Shown here: positions 46,070 through 57,402 of the stretch, piece after piece | Numbering within the stretch: position 1 is the stretch's first letter | How the letters are laid out: every line of letters starts with the position of its first letter | DNA from: Acheta domesticus | Lineage: Eukaryota; Arthropoda; Insecta; Orthoptera; Gryllidae | Reading direction: 5' to 3' | Assembly: GCA_031308135.1 (NCBI GenBank) | Contig: JAHLJT010000631.1 | Coordinates: 227,192,636-227,256,635 of the forward strand | DNA: 64,000 nt | The notes under the pieces: model-generated | Told to the model about the DNA's origin: nothing | Seen by the model: only the letters and a program-made list of their open reading frames with translations | Databases searched by the model: none | Translations under genes and position numbers: made by a program

Positions 46070-47826
46070 TTAACAGCCATTCTGCATGTAAGTATTCCTT
46101 ACCCATGTGGTTAATTCATTTTTGAATTTACGGAAGGTATTTGAATGTTTTAGGCTTGCTGGTAGTTTATTCCAGGCTCGGATAGCTGTAATGGTGAATG
46201 ATCTACTGAACGAAGTAGTGTTGTGACGTGGTACACAAAGCAGTGCTGAATCACGAGCTCGATTTAATTTCAGAGGATTGAAGTTACTTATAAGGCGTGT
46301 TACATGTGTACCGTTTAAAATTTTATAAAGAAGAAGTAGAGAATGAAATAACCGCCTTTTGTCTAGAGTAAGAATTTTAAGTTTGTCGAAAAAATCTGAT
46401 ACATGGTCGTATTTCCTTAAATCAAAAATAAACCGTACGCATGCGTTCTGGGTTACTTGAAGTTTACGTCGTAATTTAAATGTCATGTTAGTCAGAAGAA
46501 AGTCACAATAGTCGAAATGTGGCATAATAAGAGATTTGATGAGAGTCTCACGTGTGCTAATTGGTAAAAGTGTTCGTAAGCGTTTCAGGGAATGCATTGA
46601 GGCAAAAACTTTACGGCAGGTTGAATCTACATGCGAGTTCCAGCTGAGGGTGTTGTCGATAAGCACACCTAAGTTTTTGACTTCTGAACACCAAGGTAGA
46701 ACGGTGTCATTAATATAAATTTTAGGCAGAGCAGCAGATGAGATTTTAGTCATAGTGCTTTTCGAACTGATAATCATGCACTGTGACTTATTTGGGTTTA
46801 ACTGTAAGCCTAGGGACGCTGCCCAGTTGCTCAGTGTTATCAAATCTTCATTAATTTTTTGTGCGAGTGAGAAGAGGTGAGATGGGTGACCGCTTAGGTA
46901 TATCTGAAGATCATCCGCATACATTTGATGACTACAATATTTAAGTGCATTACCTACGTCATTTACATAGATTAAGAAGGCCAGTGGCCCTAACACAGTA
47001 CCTTGAGCAACTCCGCGGTTTAGTACCAAGTCACTTGAGCTGCGGCTACCGGATACCACTCTTTGGGTTCTTGAAGTTAAGTAATTGAGAAGCCATGTAC
47101 GTGTCTGCTGTGCAAATCCCATGATTTTTAGTTTTGCGAGCAAGATGTCATGATCTACGGAATCGAACGCTTTGCTGAAATCCAAAAGTATCAAAATAGT
47201 TATATTACTGTCATCTATTGCTTTTCTGGCGTCTTCAATAACGTTTAGTAGCGCGGTTCCAGTATTCCTGCCGGAACGGAAACCTGATTGCTGATCATTT
47301 AAAAGTGATTTTTTTTGAGATACTGTTCAGTTTGCTTCCGGACGACTTTTTCGAGTACTTTAGAGATAGTTGGGAGTATGCTTATTGGGCGGTATTCAAT
47401 AGTGTTTTTGTTTGATGCTGTTTTGGGAATAGGATGCACGAGCGCAGTCTTCCAAGATGAAGGGTATTGTCCGCTCATTAGTGAGAAATTTATTATTTCG
47501 GTAATGATTGGGTAAATCACATTTAGGCTATTTTTTAGCAGTTTGGCATTGATACCATCGGAACCTGAAGCATTTGATTTGAGACTTTGAACGATCTTGA
47601 TTACATCCTCATGTTCAACGGACGAAAAGAAAAATTCGTCTTTGGATATTGTTTCTGAGTTTTGGAGAAACGCGAGAGATTGCTTTTTCAAATTACTGTC
47701 AAATGAAGGAACGTTACTTATAAAACTATGATTTAGTGATTCTAAGGAGATATACTTGTCAATTTGGGGATGAGATTTGCCTATTCCTAGACATTTCAGA
47801 CTTTTCCAAATCGTTCTCGACCAACT
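46070..47826 (-). pseudogene. Reverse transcriptase ORF of the inserted LINE, one frameshift
   Basis: The frame is open from the truncation at 47826 (SRTIWKSLKCLGIGKSHP) through SNASGSDGINAKLL, WKTALVHPIPK and EYRPISILPTISKVLEKVV to 47299. It resumes as QQSGFRSGRNTGTALL, LLDFSKAFDSVDHDILLAKL, RGVAQGTVLGPLAFLIYVND, MYADDLQIYLS (catalytic YADD intact) and NKSQCMIISS, then VKNLGVLIDNTLSW, PHFDYCDFLLTN and a C-terminus ending MQNGC at 46070. The single break is in an 8-T run at 47309-47316: one base length change there would fuse the two frames. GVAQG replaces the usual GVPQG. The N-terminal apurinic endonuclease is lost by 5' truncation. The motifs suggest the CR1/L2/Daphne group; clade uncertain. 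Confidence 0.85.
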
Positions 47827-48239
47827 GTACGACCAACAAATTCAAACTGATCGCACGATATTGGCAAACAAACCGGATATAGTCATCCGGGATTTGGAGA
47901 ACAAATCGTGTTTACTTGTCGATGTTGCTGTACCTTGAGATCAAAACGTCGTTACCAAGGAGGCAGAGAAACGTCTTAAATGCAAGAGTTTGGAAATCGA
48001 GATCAGCCGAATGTGGGGTGTAAAAGCACAGGTCGTCCCGATAGTTATCGGAGCTCTGGGATTTGTTCCGCAAAATTTGTGTAAGAACTTGTCTAAACTC
48101 CCAGGTTATTCAAAGGACTGGGAAGTGCAAAAATTGCTTTATTTGGAACAGCCCACATTTTGCGCAAAGTATTGTAGAGGCACCGACAGTTCCTAGATCT
48201 ACACCTTAGGTAGCAACCTGGAATAGATTTTATATTCAG
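47827..48239 (+). pseudogene. RLE domain of element 2, separated by insertion
   Basis: Continuation of the R4/Dong-like polyprotein: QIQTDRTILANKPDIVIRDL near 47838, CLLVDVAVP near 47908 followed by a TGA where element 1 has TGC, then EIEISRMWGVKAQVVPIVIG near 47990 and KLPGYSKDWEVQK near 48095. Most PD-(D/E)XK-type residues are visible, but the nonsense codon and small frameshifts make it inactive. The 3' UTR diverges from element 1 after ATATTCAGCCGAC. Confidence 0.8.
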
Positions 48240-48430
48240 CCGACACATAACGAAGGCAGGAGAGGGAAGGAAGAAAGGAGAGGGACTAAAAGGGGGGACA
48301 ACTGTACTTTTATGACGGGGAATGCAAAACAAGGGACCATCCCGGCGTGCCCCAGGACCCCTCGGTGAGAGGCACTGCAGTGACATCACTTGATACCATA
48401 GCCACCATTGATACCCTGACCATCCGCTAC
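48240..48430. repeat. LINE 3' UTR fragment joined to SINE A head fragment
   Basis: 48240-48346 matches the inserted LINE's 3' UTR (GACAACTGTACTTTTATGAC, GGGACCATCCCGGCG). 48355-48425 matches the SINE A head on the minus strand (GAGAGGCACTGCAGTGACAT). The junction is abrupt. Confidence 0.6.
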
Positions 48431-50402
48431 TAACAAATCGTCCTAATCATAAAAGGCAGGAGCGTGCGATGATTACTTTATATACCCCAGCTGCTAGCGG
48501 CTAACCAGCTTCCCTCCTCCACCCCCGTACTCCAATTGTTTTGTTATCTGCTGTAATTATGTCAGGGTTGGTATTGGCCTACCTTTCAATTTCAATTATC
48601 TGCTTCTTTTCGAGTTACTGCCTCGTTGAAAACAGTCTCTTCAAAATATCAACTATACACTCACTGGAAGACATACTATACACACGTATTCCTAAATACC
48701 CATTAGATTAAAAAAACACTTATTACTATTTGCAAAGTTACAACAAATCCTCACAAAATCATTGGTAAACACGACAATAAGTCCCACACTCTACAATGGA
48801 TTACCACTGCGTATCGCAGTGCCGTGCCAAGCTCACCGACGTACGCTGAGAGCGGTGTAACGCACACCGACGCACACAGCATTCTCTGAGAAGAGTACGC
48901 AGTGCTATTCAAAAATTCGGGGATTATAATGATTTGATCTCGTTTGAGTCAGGACTTTCTTCCTCAGAAAAAATAATAAAATCTCTACTGAACATTGTAA
49001 TTCACTCTCATTACAGCGAGAGAGAAATATTTGCCTCATAATCAGTTTATAAGTTATAAACTTCTCGACCAACGGTTCGGTAATTTTTACTAACAAAATA
49101 TACCATTTTAAATAATTTTGCATTGTGGTAGCACTGGCTTGTGAGTAACCGCGATCGAAAGCACGGCGGGCCCGGCGAGGCCTGGCCTTGAAGCAGTGGG
49201 AGGGAGAGATACGTCATCCAACCCCAGCTAGCTGACTTTCGGTCACTATCGCCCGCGGCTGCTCCCCGAATCCCGCAAATTATTACTTCTGAACTTACCT
49301 TGTGTGCGCACCGCGCGTCCGTGTCCTGTGAGCGCGTGCCGATGCGGTACTCACCTAGTACCCACCTCTCACACGGCGCCACGCACGATGAGGAGCCAAC
49401 AGCAGCACTAGACTGCTGGCTGTGTTGACACACAGCACACACACATATCGGCCTCCGGTAGCTCAGGTGATGTAGCCAGAGGGCTACTAAAAAGAAGGGG
49501 GACGGAGGACCACCTCGAAAGAGGAAATGAAGGGTCGGCCGAAAGATAGAAAAACGCAAACTGATAGAATAATATTAATTTAATTATCTGATAGTCAAAA
49601 TGAAAGTTATATTGCCTCTTGGAAGAGATAAAACTTATGATCTATGAAAGAAAGGAAAACAAACAATTTCAAACTATTATACTATATACAAAATGCATGC
49701 CGGGCCCGAGCAGTGAAATGTTAATAAAAATCCTAATTCTAAGTCTTAAAATTAATGAATATACGTAGAACAACAAAGCTTATTACTGAAGATGCAAAAT
49801 GAATAGAACAGAAAATAATACAATAAATGAATTATATTAAACATTTAAACAATTACTGGAGTGCGTTCGAATGTCTTTAAATAGCTCGGCACTGCTGGAG
49901 TCAAGAACAGGTACCTGGTATGCGGATGCTACTGTTCACGTACGGCTGGCCCGTACCGTCACTGCTGGAGCATGATGCGCTTGCGGCGATGCGTGTGTGA
50001 TGACATACAGGACCAACGGATCTGATGTTCGGAGTCCCCGGACACGCTGAAGCGGCATGTATGCCGCCGTGTTCTCACGCCGTGCCGCCGCTCACTATGC
50101 GCCACAATGTGCGAGTGATGTCGTTAAAATGCATGCCAGTGTGGCGCACTTTGATGGGAAGCCTTAGCCCTAATTAGTTGCGAGTTGGGCATCCTGTAGC
50201 CATAAATCAATGCCGTTGTGGCGTGAAGATAACTCACAGCATGGCAAGGCGCAAGTGTTGACCAGACAGCGTAAGGCATGAGTAGTTCACATGACTGCCG
50301 CGGAAAGTTCTTTGCTCATGGCAGCGGCCCTGAATGCAAATGACGCTCTGTCATCTGAGCGATGTCTGGCCAGCGAAACGTTTTGGGCGCGATGGTTCCC
50401 GA
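48431..50402. other. No gene proven; GC-rich block with minus-strand splice donors
   Basis: 49150-49460 is GC-rich. On the minus strand it contains a consensus donor, ACACAAG then GTAAGT, with the junction at about 49296/49295, and a second donor-like TAG|GTGAGT near 49351. The open frame 49047-49559 (minus) reads through both, so it is not a spliced product. At 49449 (plus) GGCCTCCGGTAGCTCAGGTG resembles a tRNA box A region without a box B, perhaps a SINE head. The rest is AT-rich. Confidence 0.35.
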
Positions 50403-50732
50403 CAATATAAAAACAACCGCCCCCCGACCTCGCGGTGGTGGGTGGCCGTGTATCCGCGGCGGCCGAAGCTCAACTGTCCCGCTGGGGGCGCATCCGGTCG
50501 GCCGCGGCGGTGCGGCGCGCGACAAAATGCGGCCGTTGGCGACCGCCGGCGGCGGCGCCCGTTTGAGACAATGGGCGTCTTTGCCGACTACCGCAAAGGA
50601 GTGAAACCTCCGCCTTCGCTAGGGGCGACAGCAAAAGGTGCGGTGGGATTGACGGGAGAACGGCAGCGGCGGGCGCGCGGAGGAAGGGGCGACCGGCCCA
50701 CCGCGTCCGCGGGCGGTCTTCCTGCCGCTAGC
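50403..50732 (+). CDS. Possible promoter and first coding exon
   Basis: CAATATAAAAACAA at 50403 is a TATA-like element at the start of a GC-rich block. An ATG at 50571 (GAGACAATGG) opens 54 codons, MGVFADYRKGVKPPPSLGAT and on, Arg/Gly/Ala-rich after residue 25. They end on a codon boundary at a donor-like AGC|GTGCGT (GT at 50733). No known protein recognised. GC-rich sequence often gives spurious open frames, so this is only a candidate. Confidence 0.25.
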
Positions 50733-51739
50733 GTGCGTAAACATACCTTATTTTTAAAATTTCTCCGACCTCGTCTCCCGATTATACCTTTCCCTATACC
50801 ATAGAGATTTTGTTTATAAACATCTGTTTCTGTAATGAAATATTTAAATCTAAAGTATGGGGATCGTTCCATTCGTTCACACAGGAACATGTTTTCATAA
50901 CTTTTTATTAAAATTGTGTTTACAAATATTATTTTAGCCTGATATTCATTAAAACCCAATTTTCTAAAATTACGAATCTCCTAAATTGAAAATTTTAATT
51001 TTGTGCGCTTCTTTTGCTGAATGAAATATTTTAGGATAGAGCCAAAGAATAATTAGGATATAATTTGCAATATAATATTATGTGCGTGTTACAAATAATA
51101 CGAGAAGGTGTTTGCTGTTGAAGTACCACTAATGTTGATTTGTGTAATAATATTATACTTCAAAACGAGATTTTTGTGATCAGTTAAGTTTAAATAAGAT
51201 CGCCGATTGAGATCAGATAAATAGGAGTCAATTCAAATGTGCCTCGAGCAAGCTTTGACACATCAATGTGTTTCACTTTTTGTTATATACTTCTTCTAAA
51301 TCACTTTTCGAAGTGAAACGGCTTTAACCACAAGTATGACAAATCTGCTTGAATCAGACGTGAAGTGAAACGAGAAGCGACTCTCTCCATTGCCACATTT
51401 TGCATATGGTCACATTTTGGCTTCTCTGCGGCATGAGAATGCGCAGATCACTCCCATGCGGAGATCGCTCTTGGCCCCCGGAGGAACTTCGTCGATAGAG
51501 CGCGTCCATTTATTGTTGCCACTTCGAAATCTTTCGCCAGTAGTAGTGAAACACTTGTCGCCGAAGCTCGCGAATGGTTTATTTTCCGAATATCGAAGAA
51601 CAAATGGGTAGACACTCATAAACATTTTCAGCTACTCCGAACTGTGGACGTCGCGTGTTCGAAAATCTGTTGTCAAGATCCTCAGGGGGCAGAGGGCAGA
51701 TGGTTGCTAGGCCTCAGGCTCTTGCAGGTAACGTCCCTT
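50733..51739. other. No gene seen
   Basis: AT-rich to 51380, then a mixed patch with short open frames and no recognised feature. Confidence 0.5.
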
Positions 51740-52290
51740 TGGATCCGAATTGCACGGCAACACTCACGTGTTGGCTTCAAGGTGGGGGCAGTGAATAGGC
51801 GGCACTAAGATCCGCGTTGCCGGGCTTGCCCGGTGACCGACAAGCTGGGCCTCTAGCTCGCCGACTTTTGGGCGGGATTTAGGCGAAGGACTTCTTCGTA
51901 ATGCTCCGGATCCCACATATAAAGTCCAGACGGGAAGCATGAACCGCTCTGTCGGGATGCCTGGATTCTGGCGGCACTCACGTGTATAGCTTCAAGGTGG
52001 AGGCAGTGAGGAGATGGGTTATGAGCCACAAGCCCCCAGCCTTAGCCAGTGTGGTCCTCAGTCAGGCACTTGGCTTCGTCGTGGCAGTGATCGGATACTC
52101 TGGGGAAAGAGGAGGGGCTTGTCCCGGCACATTGTGAGTGGCGCATTGTTTCGACTCCGGCACTGGCCAGGAAAGCCAGTAGCTCTGAGCTGGTAGGGCG
52201 GCCCGACCCATAAATTTCAAAGGGGAAATTTCCAAGAGGGATAATTGCGTTTCAGCGGGATCCGGAAGCAAGTAAACCAAAGCGAGCGTG
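51740..52290 (+). repeat. Repeat family E copy 2, with internal duplication
   Basis: 51975-52285 matches 21050-21424. The element also carries an internal direct repeat: ACTCACGTGTTGGCTTCAAG at 51760 and ACTCACGTGTATAGCTTCAA at 51975, each followed by GGTGGRGGCAGTGA. Confidence 0.65.
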
Positions 52291-52904
52291 TTTAGCGGCC
52301 GCGGGGAGTGAGAATTAAAGGCAAAAATACTTGGGTGACCATTCTGGGGATTTATCCTCCCGGTAGAAAATAAATGAAATGTGGTGGAAACGCAGGATTC
52401 ACAACTCTCGTGCCAAAGTGTCTGCCTGCTCGAACAAACGATTTCGGTTTCCATGGAATTTTAACCAGTGTCCTCCAAATTATTCTAGAATTGTTTTCTT
52501 GTAGACTTGTCAGTGTGTCAGAGATTTATTCTTTGAAAAAAGTGCTTCGTGTAATCGCAGCATAAGGTTATCAGTATATGCTTGCGTGTTATATTTGAAG
52601 TAAATGAATGACATAAGGTACTTTATATTTTAGGTTTGTAGGTTTTTAAATATTACTGGTGACCATTCATTGAGAACATGAAAATTGCTAGGAATATTTT
52701 TTATCGTGTAGATAATATTCGTCTGGCTTTGAATGGGAAAGATTAGGAACCGTTTCCAATAAATGTTCATTGGGAAATTAACTCTTTGTTAAGCGCGCAT
52801 CAGTCTACTAGCCAAATTGCGTTTTAAGGACTCAATATCTCGCAGAATGAAAGGAGTAAATTTGCGAGATATACTGATAATTCTGTTGAAAGATTTGTAC
52901 CTGC
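52291..52904. other. No gene seen
   Basis: AT-rich sequence without a supported feature. Confidence 0.5.
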
Positions 52905-53440
52905 TTTGATTGATTAATTCATTGATTAGTGATTCCGACTACGTCAACGGCTAAGGTCATTATTCCCGAAAGTATCGTGTATGTTTTATTGTGAAATGTG
53001 GCGAAGATCTTCCCCCTCTCGGGATGCCGGGATCCGGCGCCGACCTACCCGTCGGCTTGCGGGGATTTCTCTCAAACAGATATCTCCCATCTGTATATTT
53101 CTAGCCCAGTTGGGACAAGCTCCCGACCGGTCCCCCGACAAGGCAGGTAGCGTAGTGCATGTCAGTGTGAGTTGGGGAAAGGACAAAGAAGAGGGAGGAA
53201 AGATCGCGCAAGGTTCATGGCTCGTTTGTTGAAGCCCTCCTCCGTCATTTGCCTGGTGTTGATGGGTAAAACCACAGAAAACTACCGATCAGAGCAGTCG
53301 TTCGCTAGAATGTTCCTCGAGACAACGGCTGAATTCAACATAGCTGACAAGCTAGAGTGGAAAACCATGCTACCGTCGAGACTCGACCTCTAAGACCTTC
53401 CTGCCAGAAGCACTGCAGTGACATCTGCTGCTATTCTGAC
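52905..53440 (-). repeat. SINE A copy 7
   Basis: Full-length minus-strand copy. The 3' tail at 52905-52975 (GATTGATTAATTCATTGATT) has TACGTCAACGGCTAAGG beside it. The body includes GATCTTCCCCCTCTCGGGAT and AAAGATCGCGCAAGG, the core is near 53250-53290, and the head fragment CACTGCAGTGACATCTG is near 53412. Confidence 0.75.
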
Positions 53441-54439
53441 CTATTGTACGTTCCTGGCCAGTGTGTATACGTGACTTGGGTCAGTTCGAATCTTCATCTA
53501 AAACCGTGCTTAGCTGCTATAAGCCTGTGGTTAAGTCGGAGGGAGAGGCCGATGTAAAACAAACGGTGGTTGGTCCGCATCGAAGTCGACGGGGTTTATG
53601 CAGCTAAGTTTCAACGGTTTTGCTTCTTGCTTTGCTTTGCCGGAAGGCGAGAGGTGACGTAACAGCTCTTTCCAGTGGCGTGCTACACGTGGGAGTGCCG
53701 AAGCCCGCACGCCATGCGGCATTCAAAGAAATTCTCGCGGCCGTCTCGTTATGAGAGCTCCTCTCGCGCTTTGGTTTACACGCGTGTTTCCTGTGGTAGT
53801 AGGACTTATTACAATGTTGTTTATATGATTGAGCGTTTGGTATGTGACGTAGTGCACGAGACGTAGGGGACATACGAACACTTCTTTTAGAAGGCGATGT
53901 TGGAAATGAATCGTTCAAAGAAACATCGGATTGTAAATCAGATGATGAAAAACGGGTCTGTGAATTTAAATACGGACCGTGAAGTAGTCAAAGAGGATTT
54001 CGAACAAAACATGATATTTGGGGGGGGGGGGTAATCCCAAAGTTGGCTTCAGGTATGTATTTTGTTCACTGGTAAGAGCCGATAAAGCTTGTCGCTTTCG
54101 TTTACAGGAACTGTCTGACCAACAGCTATTAGTTAAATTAGACAGCATTTTAAAGGAATTCTTGTAATGTGAGTAATAGTAATGATACGAACAAGAGCAA
54201 GCATTAATCAGTCACATTGATCACATTTATATGTCCGATTCATCTTGTAATAAATACAAGGATTGGGGCAGACGTCATGGCAACTATTGTTTTTCTAAAA
54301 TAAATGTTATCGAAGCGCACAATTTTATATGTACCGTGAGAGAAATGATGCTGTAAGTTGTGTTCACATTCACAGAGATCTCTGTGAGTGTCTCTATTAG
54401 TACAGAAAGCGTCGTGAAATCTGTTGTCCAAACTACCGC
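53441..54439. other. No gene proven
   Basis: A G12 run lies at 54020-54031. CTTCAG|GTATGT at about 54050 and TTTCGTTTACAG|GAACTG at about 54107 could border a very short intron inside an open region from about 53870 to 54165. No domain is recognisable there. Confidence 0.35.
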
Positions 54440-54700
54440 TGTGCGAGATGAATGTAACGTGTTTCGAGCAGCGTTCGTTCTTCAAGACAGGCGTTCTCCG
54501 GAGAAGAAATGCTCGAAAATGTCGCAGGGAATTGGTGGAAGTTTTGGGAAAAATGCCCTTCCATACCCGACAGTCGCGAGATGGTCACGAGGATTTCTGC
54601 GAGGACGCGTAGCAACCAATGACCAGCAATGCACGTGGCGACCTGGTGAGTGTGCGGACAGACGTGGCATGTGCAGTACTCGAGCACCTGCCGAATCGGT
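54440..54700 (+). pseudogene. mariner-like transposase N-terminal fragment
   Basis: Pieces in different frames match the helix-turn-helix region of mariner transposases: FEQRSFFKTGVL near 54455, GKNALPYPTVARWSRGFLRG near 54550, then ATNDQQ and a downstream VSVRTDVACAVLEHLPN frame near 54645. Only about 85 residues are represented; the catalytic domain is absent. Several frame changes. It is more diverged than the copy at 14941 and of a different sequence type. Confidence 0.6.
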
Positions 54701-56402
54701 CCTTTAAAAGGGTATATAATGCTTTTGGAATGTTGTAACCACGATGAAATCTTTTGAATTTGTGCAACCACGAATCGGTCCTTTAAAAAGGGTATATATG
54801 ATTTTTACTTGTAAACCGTATTATAAAAATCTTTGAAACATGAAACCAGTACTGCCATTTCTAATACTTTAATAATATGAAACGACAATTTTGGTGGTCG
54901 TTATATGTGCATGCATTTACTTCATACTCTGCTCTTTCATATGTATATTTTATATTTTCCACCCGTACTCGTATTCTCACAACAAATAATTGCCATGACT
55001 TATTCTCCAACCCCGTCTTATTTGTTGGGTGGTTGTATGCCCAGGGGTACGAGTGTGGTGCGAAAGTGTTGGACAGGTGAAGGCGCCTCACCATAACTTG
55101 TCAACTTTGGACTCCGAGGCTACCTTGAAGCAGGACTTGTTTTTACAGTGCGTAGCGACATTGGGAACCTCGCCGTCAGTGCATGGCGTGTAACAACCTG
55201 GCGGTGTTAAGTAATGTTAAGGAAACATTCTAACCTTTATATTTACATAGTAATTCAATGATGTATATTTGTTTCTGCTTTTCATTCTCACTGGAACATG
55301 GAATGGTTAATGCCAGAGTTGTCAAGTTTGTAATTATAATAGATTTAATTGATTAACACTTGAACCTGGAATAGTGGCTGTATTTTGTGGATTTCGATCC
55401 GAAGTTAGAATTGTTATAAGTTAAGGTCTGTACCTCAATCTGCAATCTGCCTTTTAATCATTTTGTGTTGGATAAACATATTGTTACTGTTGAAAAAGTT
55501 GGAATTGTTAAAGTCTAATAGGCCACGGTTATTTTAAAGCCTTTGAGGGTACCTTATTTATTTGCCTGCATCTCAAAGTGTAATCTGCATTTGAATAATT
55601 ATAAGTTTAATAAACATTATTGTTATAGTTGGATTTTTGTGTTCACATAATACGCTATGTGTGCATTGTCAGCCTCTTGCTCTCTGCTCAGGCACGTGAG
55701 AAGACATTCTGCCAAATGGACGTGTAGCACGTTGACAAATACAGCTGAGGGACAACGAACCAGTTGGATTTTTGTCTATTATGTAACTGATATTTTGAAT
55801 ATCTAGCTTCCTGGCGACCGTGATCATTGCTTCATTTTAAAAGGGTGCCCCCCTATAAAGATGGTAAATGTTCCCCTCAACCAAATTACATATGAGTAGT
55901 TACACTATAATTCTAACATAAAAATTATATTTTGAAAGGATTATTAGCCCCCGTTCCACCCCCACGCCCCTCTACAGCCAAAAACATTTTTTTATTTAAA
56001 TTTTTTCTGGCCACTTAACACCATTTTATCTGACTGGAAATTGATACATAAGAAAAAATTTGTACTATCAGAAAAACATTTTTCAATATTTTCTCAAGCC
56101 CAATTCAAACCAAAAATATATTTGAAAAAACAATAACAGAAATATTTCCCTGTGTCTCAGAAGCCTGGAACAGGATCGAAAAAGTGTCAAAGTTCCTCTT
56201 AAAACACAATTGCATTTTTTTCTAGTTTTTGATGTGCTCGGCTGCAGTAAAAAAATAAAAAACCATTTTCCGCCTTAAAATACCTGGACTTTAAATATAC
56301 TTTGAAAATGACTGCAGCAATGGTTCTGTGCATTTATATTAGTGTTTATTATACATTTATATACATTGTTGAAGCACCCAATAATATTTTGACTTACGAT
56401 AA
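54701..56402. other. No gene seen; tandem duplication at 55420-55640
   Basis: Two similar units of about 100 bases occur in tandem: TACCTCAATCTGCAATCTGC to TTGGATAAACATATTGTTA at 55430, and GCATCTCAAAGTGTAATCTG to TTTAATAAACATTATTGTTA at 55568. CGAATCGGTCCTTTAAAAGG is repeated at 54693 and 54771. Otherwise AT-rich. Confidence 0.45.
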
Positions 56403-57402
56403 NNNNNNNNNNNNNNNNNNNNNNNNNNNNNNNNNNNNNNNNNNNNNNNNNNNNNNNNNNNNNNNNNNNNNNNNNNNNNNNNNNNNNNNNNNNNNNNNNN
56501 NNNNNNNNNNNNNNNNNNNNNNNNNNNNNNNNNNNNNNNNNNNNNNNNNNNNNNNNNNNNNNNNNNNNNNNNNNNNNNNNNNNNNNNNNNNNNNNNNNNN
56601 NNNNNNNNNNNNNNNNNNNNNNNNNNNNNNNNNNNNNNNNNNNNNNNNNNNNNNNNNNNNNNNNNNNNNNNNNNNNNNNNNNNNNNNNNNNNNNNNNNNN
56701 NNNNNNNNNNNNNNNNNNNNNNNNNNNNNNNNNNNNNNNNNNNNNNNNNNNNNNNNNNNNNNNNNNNNNNNNNNNNNNNNNNNNNNNNNNNNNNNNNNNN
56801 NNNNNNNNNNNNNNNNNNNNNNNNNNNNNNNNNNNNNNNNNNNNNNNNNNNNNNNNNNNNNNNNNNNNNNNNNNNNNNNNNNNNNNNNNNNNNNNNNNNN
56901 NNNNNNNNNNNNNNNNNNNNNNNNNNNNNNNNNNNNNNNNNNNNNNNNNNNNNNNNNNNNNNNNNNNNNNNNNNNNNNNNNNNNNNNNNNNNNNNNNNNN
57001 NNNNNNNNNNNNNNNNNNNNNNNNNNNNNNNNNNNNNNNNNNNNNNNNNNNNNNNNNNNNNNNNNNNNNNNNNNNNNNNNNNNNNNNNNNNNNNNNNNNN
57101 NNNNNNNNNNNNNNNNNNNNNNNNNNNNNNNNNNNNNNNNNNNNNNNNNNNNNNNNNNNNNNNNNNNNNNNNNNNNNNNNNNNNNNNNNNNNNNNNNNNN
57201 NNNNNNNNNNNNNNNNNNNNNNNNNNNNNNNNNNNNNNNNNNNNNNNNNNNNNNNNNNNNNNNNNNNNNNNNNNNNNNNNNNNNNNNNNNNNNNNNNNNN
57301 NNNNNNNNNNNNNNNNNNNNNNNNNNNNNNNNNNNNNNNNNNNNNNNNNNNNNNNNNNNNNNNNNNNNNNNNNNNNNNNNNNNNNNNNNNNNNNNNNNNN
57401 NN
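56403..57402. other. Assembly gap, 1000 N
   Basis: Exactly 1000 N, a placeholder. Frames drawn across it are meaningless. Confidence 0.99.

Larger units (their letters stand above)
44938..47826 (-). mobile_element. CR1/L2-like LINE inserted into element 2
   Basis: A 2889-bp minus-strand insertion. Removing it rejoins ...TGTGTACGATATT with GTACGACC..., exactly the continuous sequence seen in element 1. Its 3' end (low coordinates) is a (TAA)n tract at 44938-44987. Its 5' end is truncated inside the ORF at 47826. The 3' UTR (about 44990-46069) carries two direct repeats. No clear target-site duplication is visible beyond a shared T. Confidence 0.85.
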
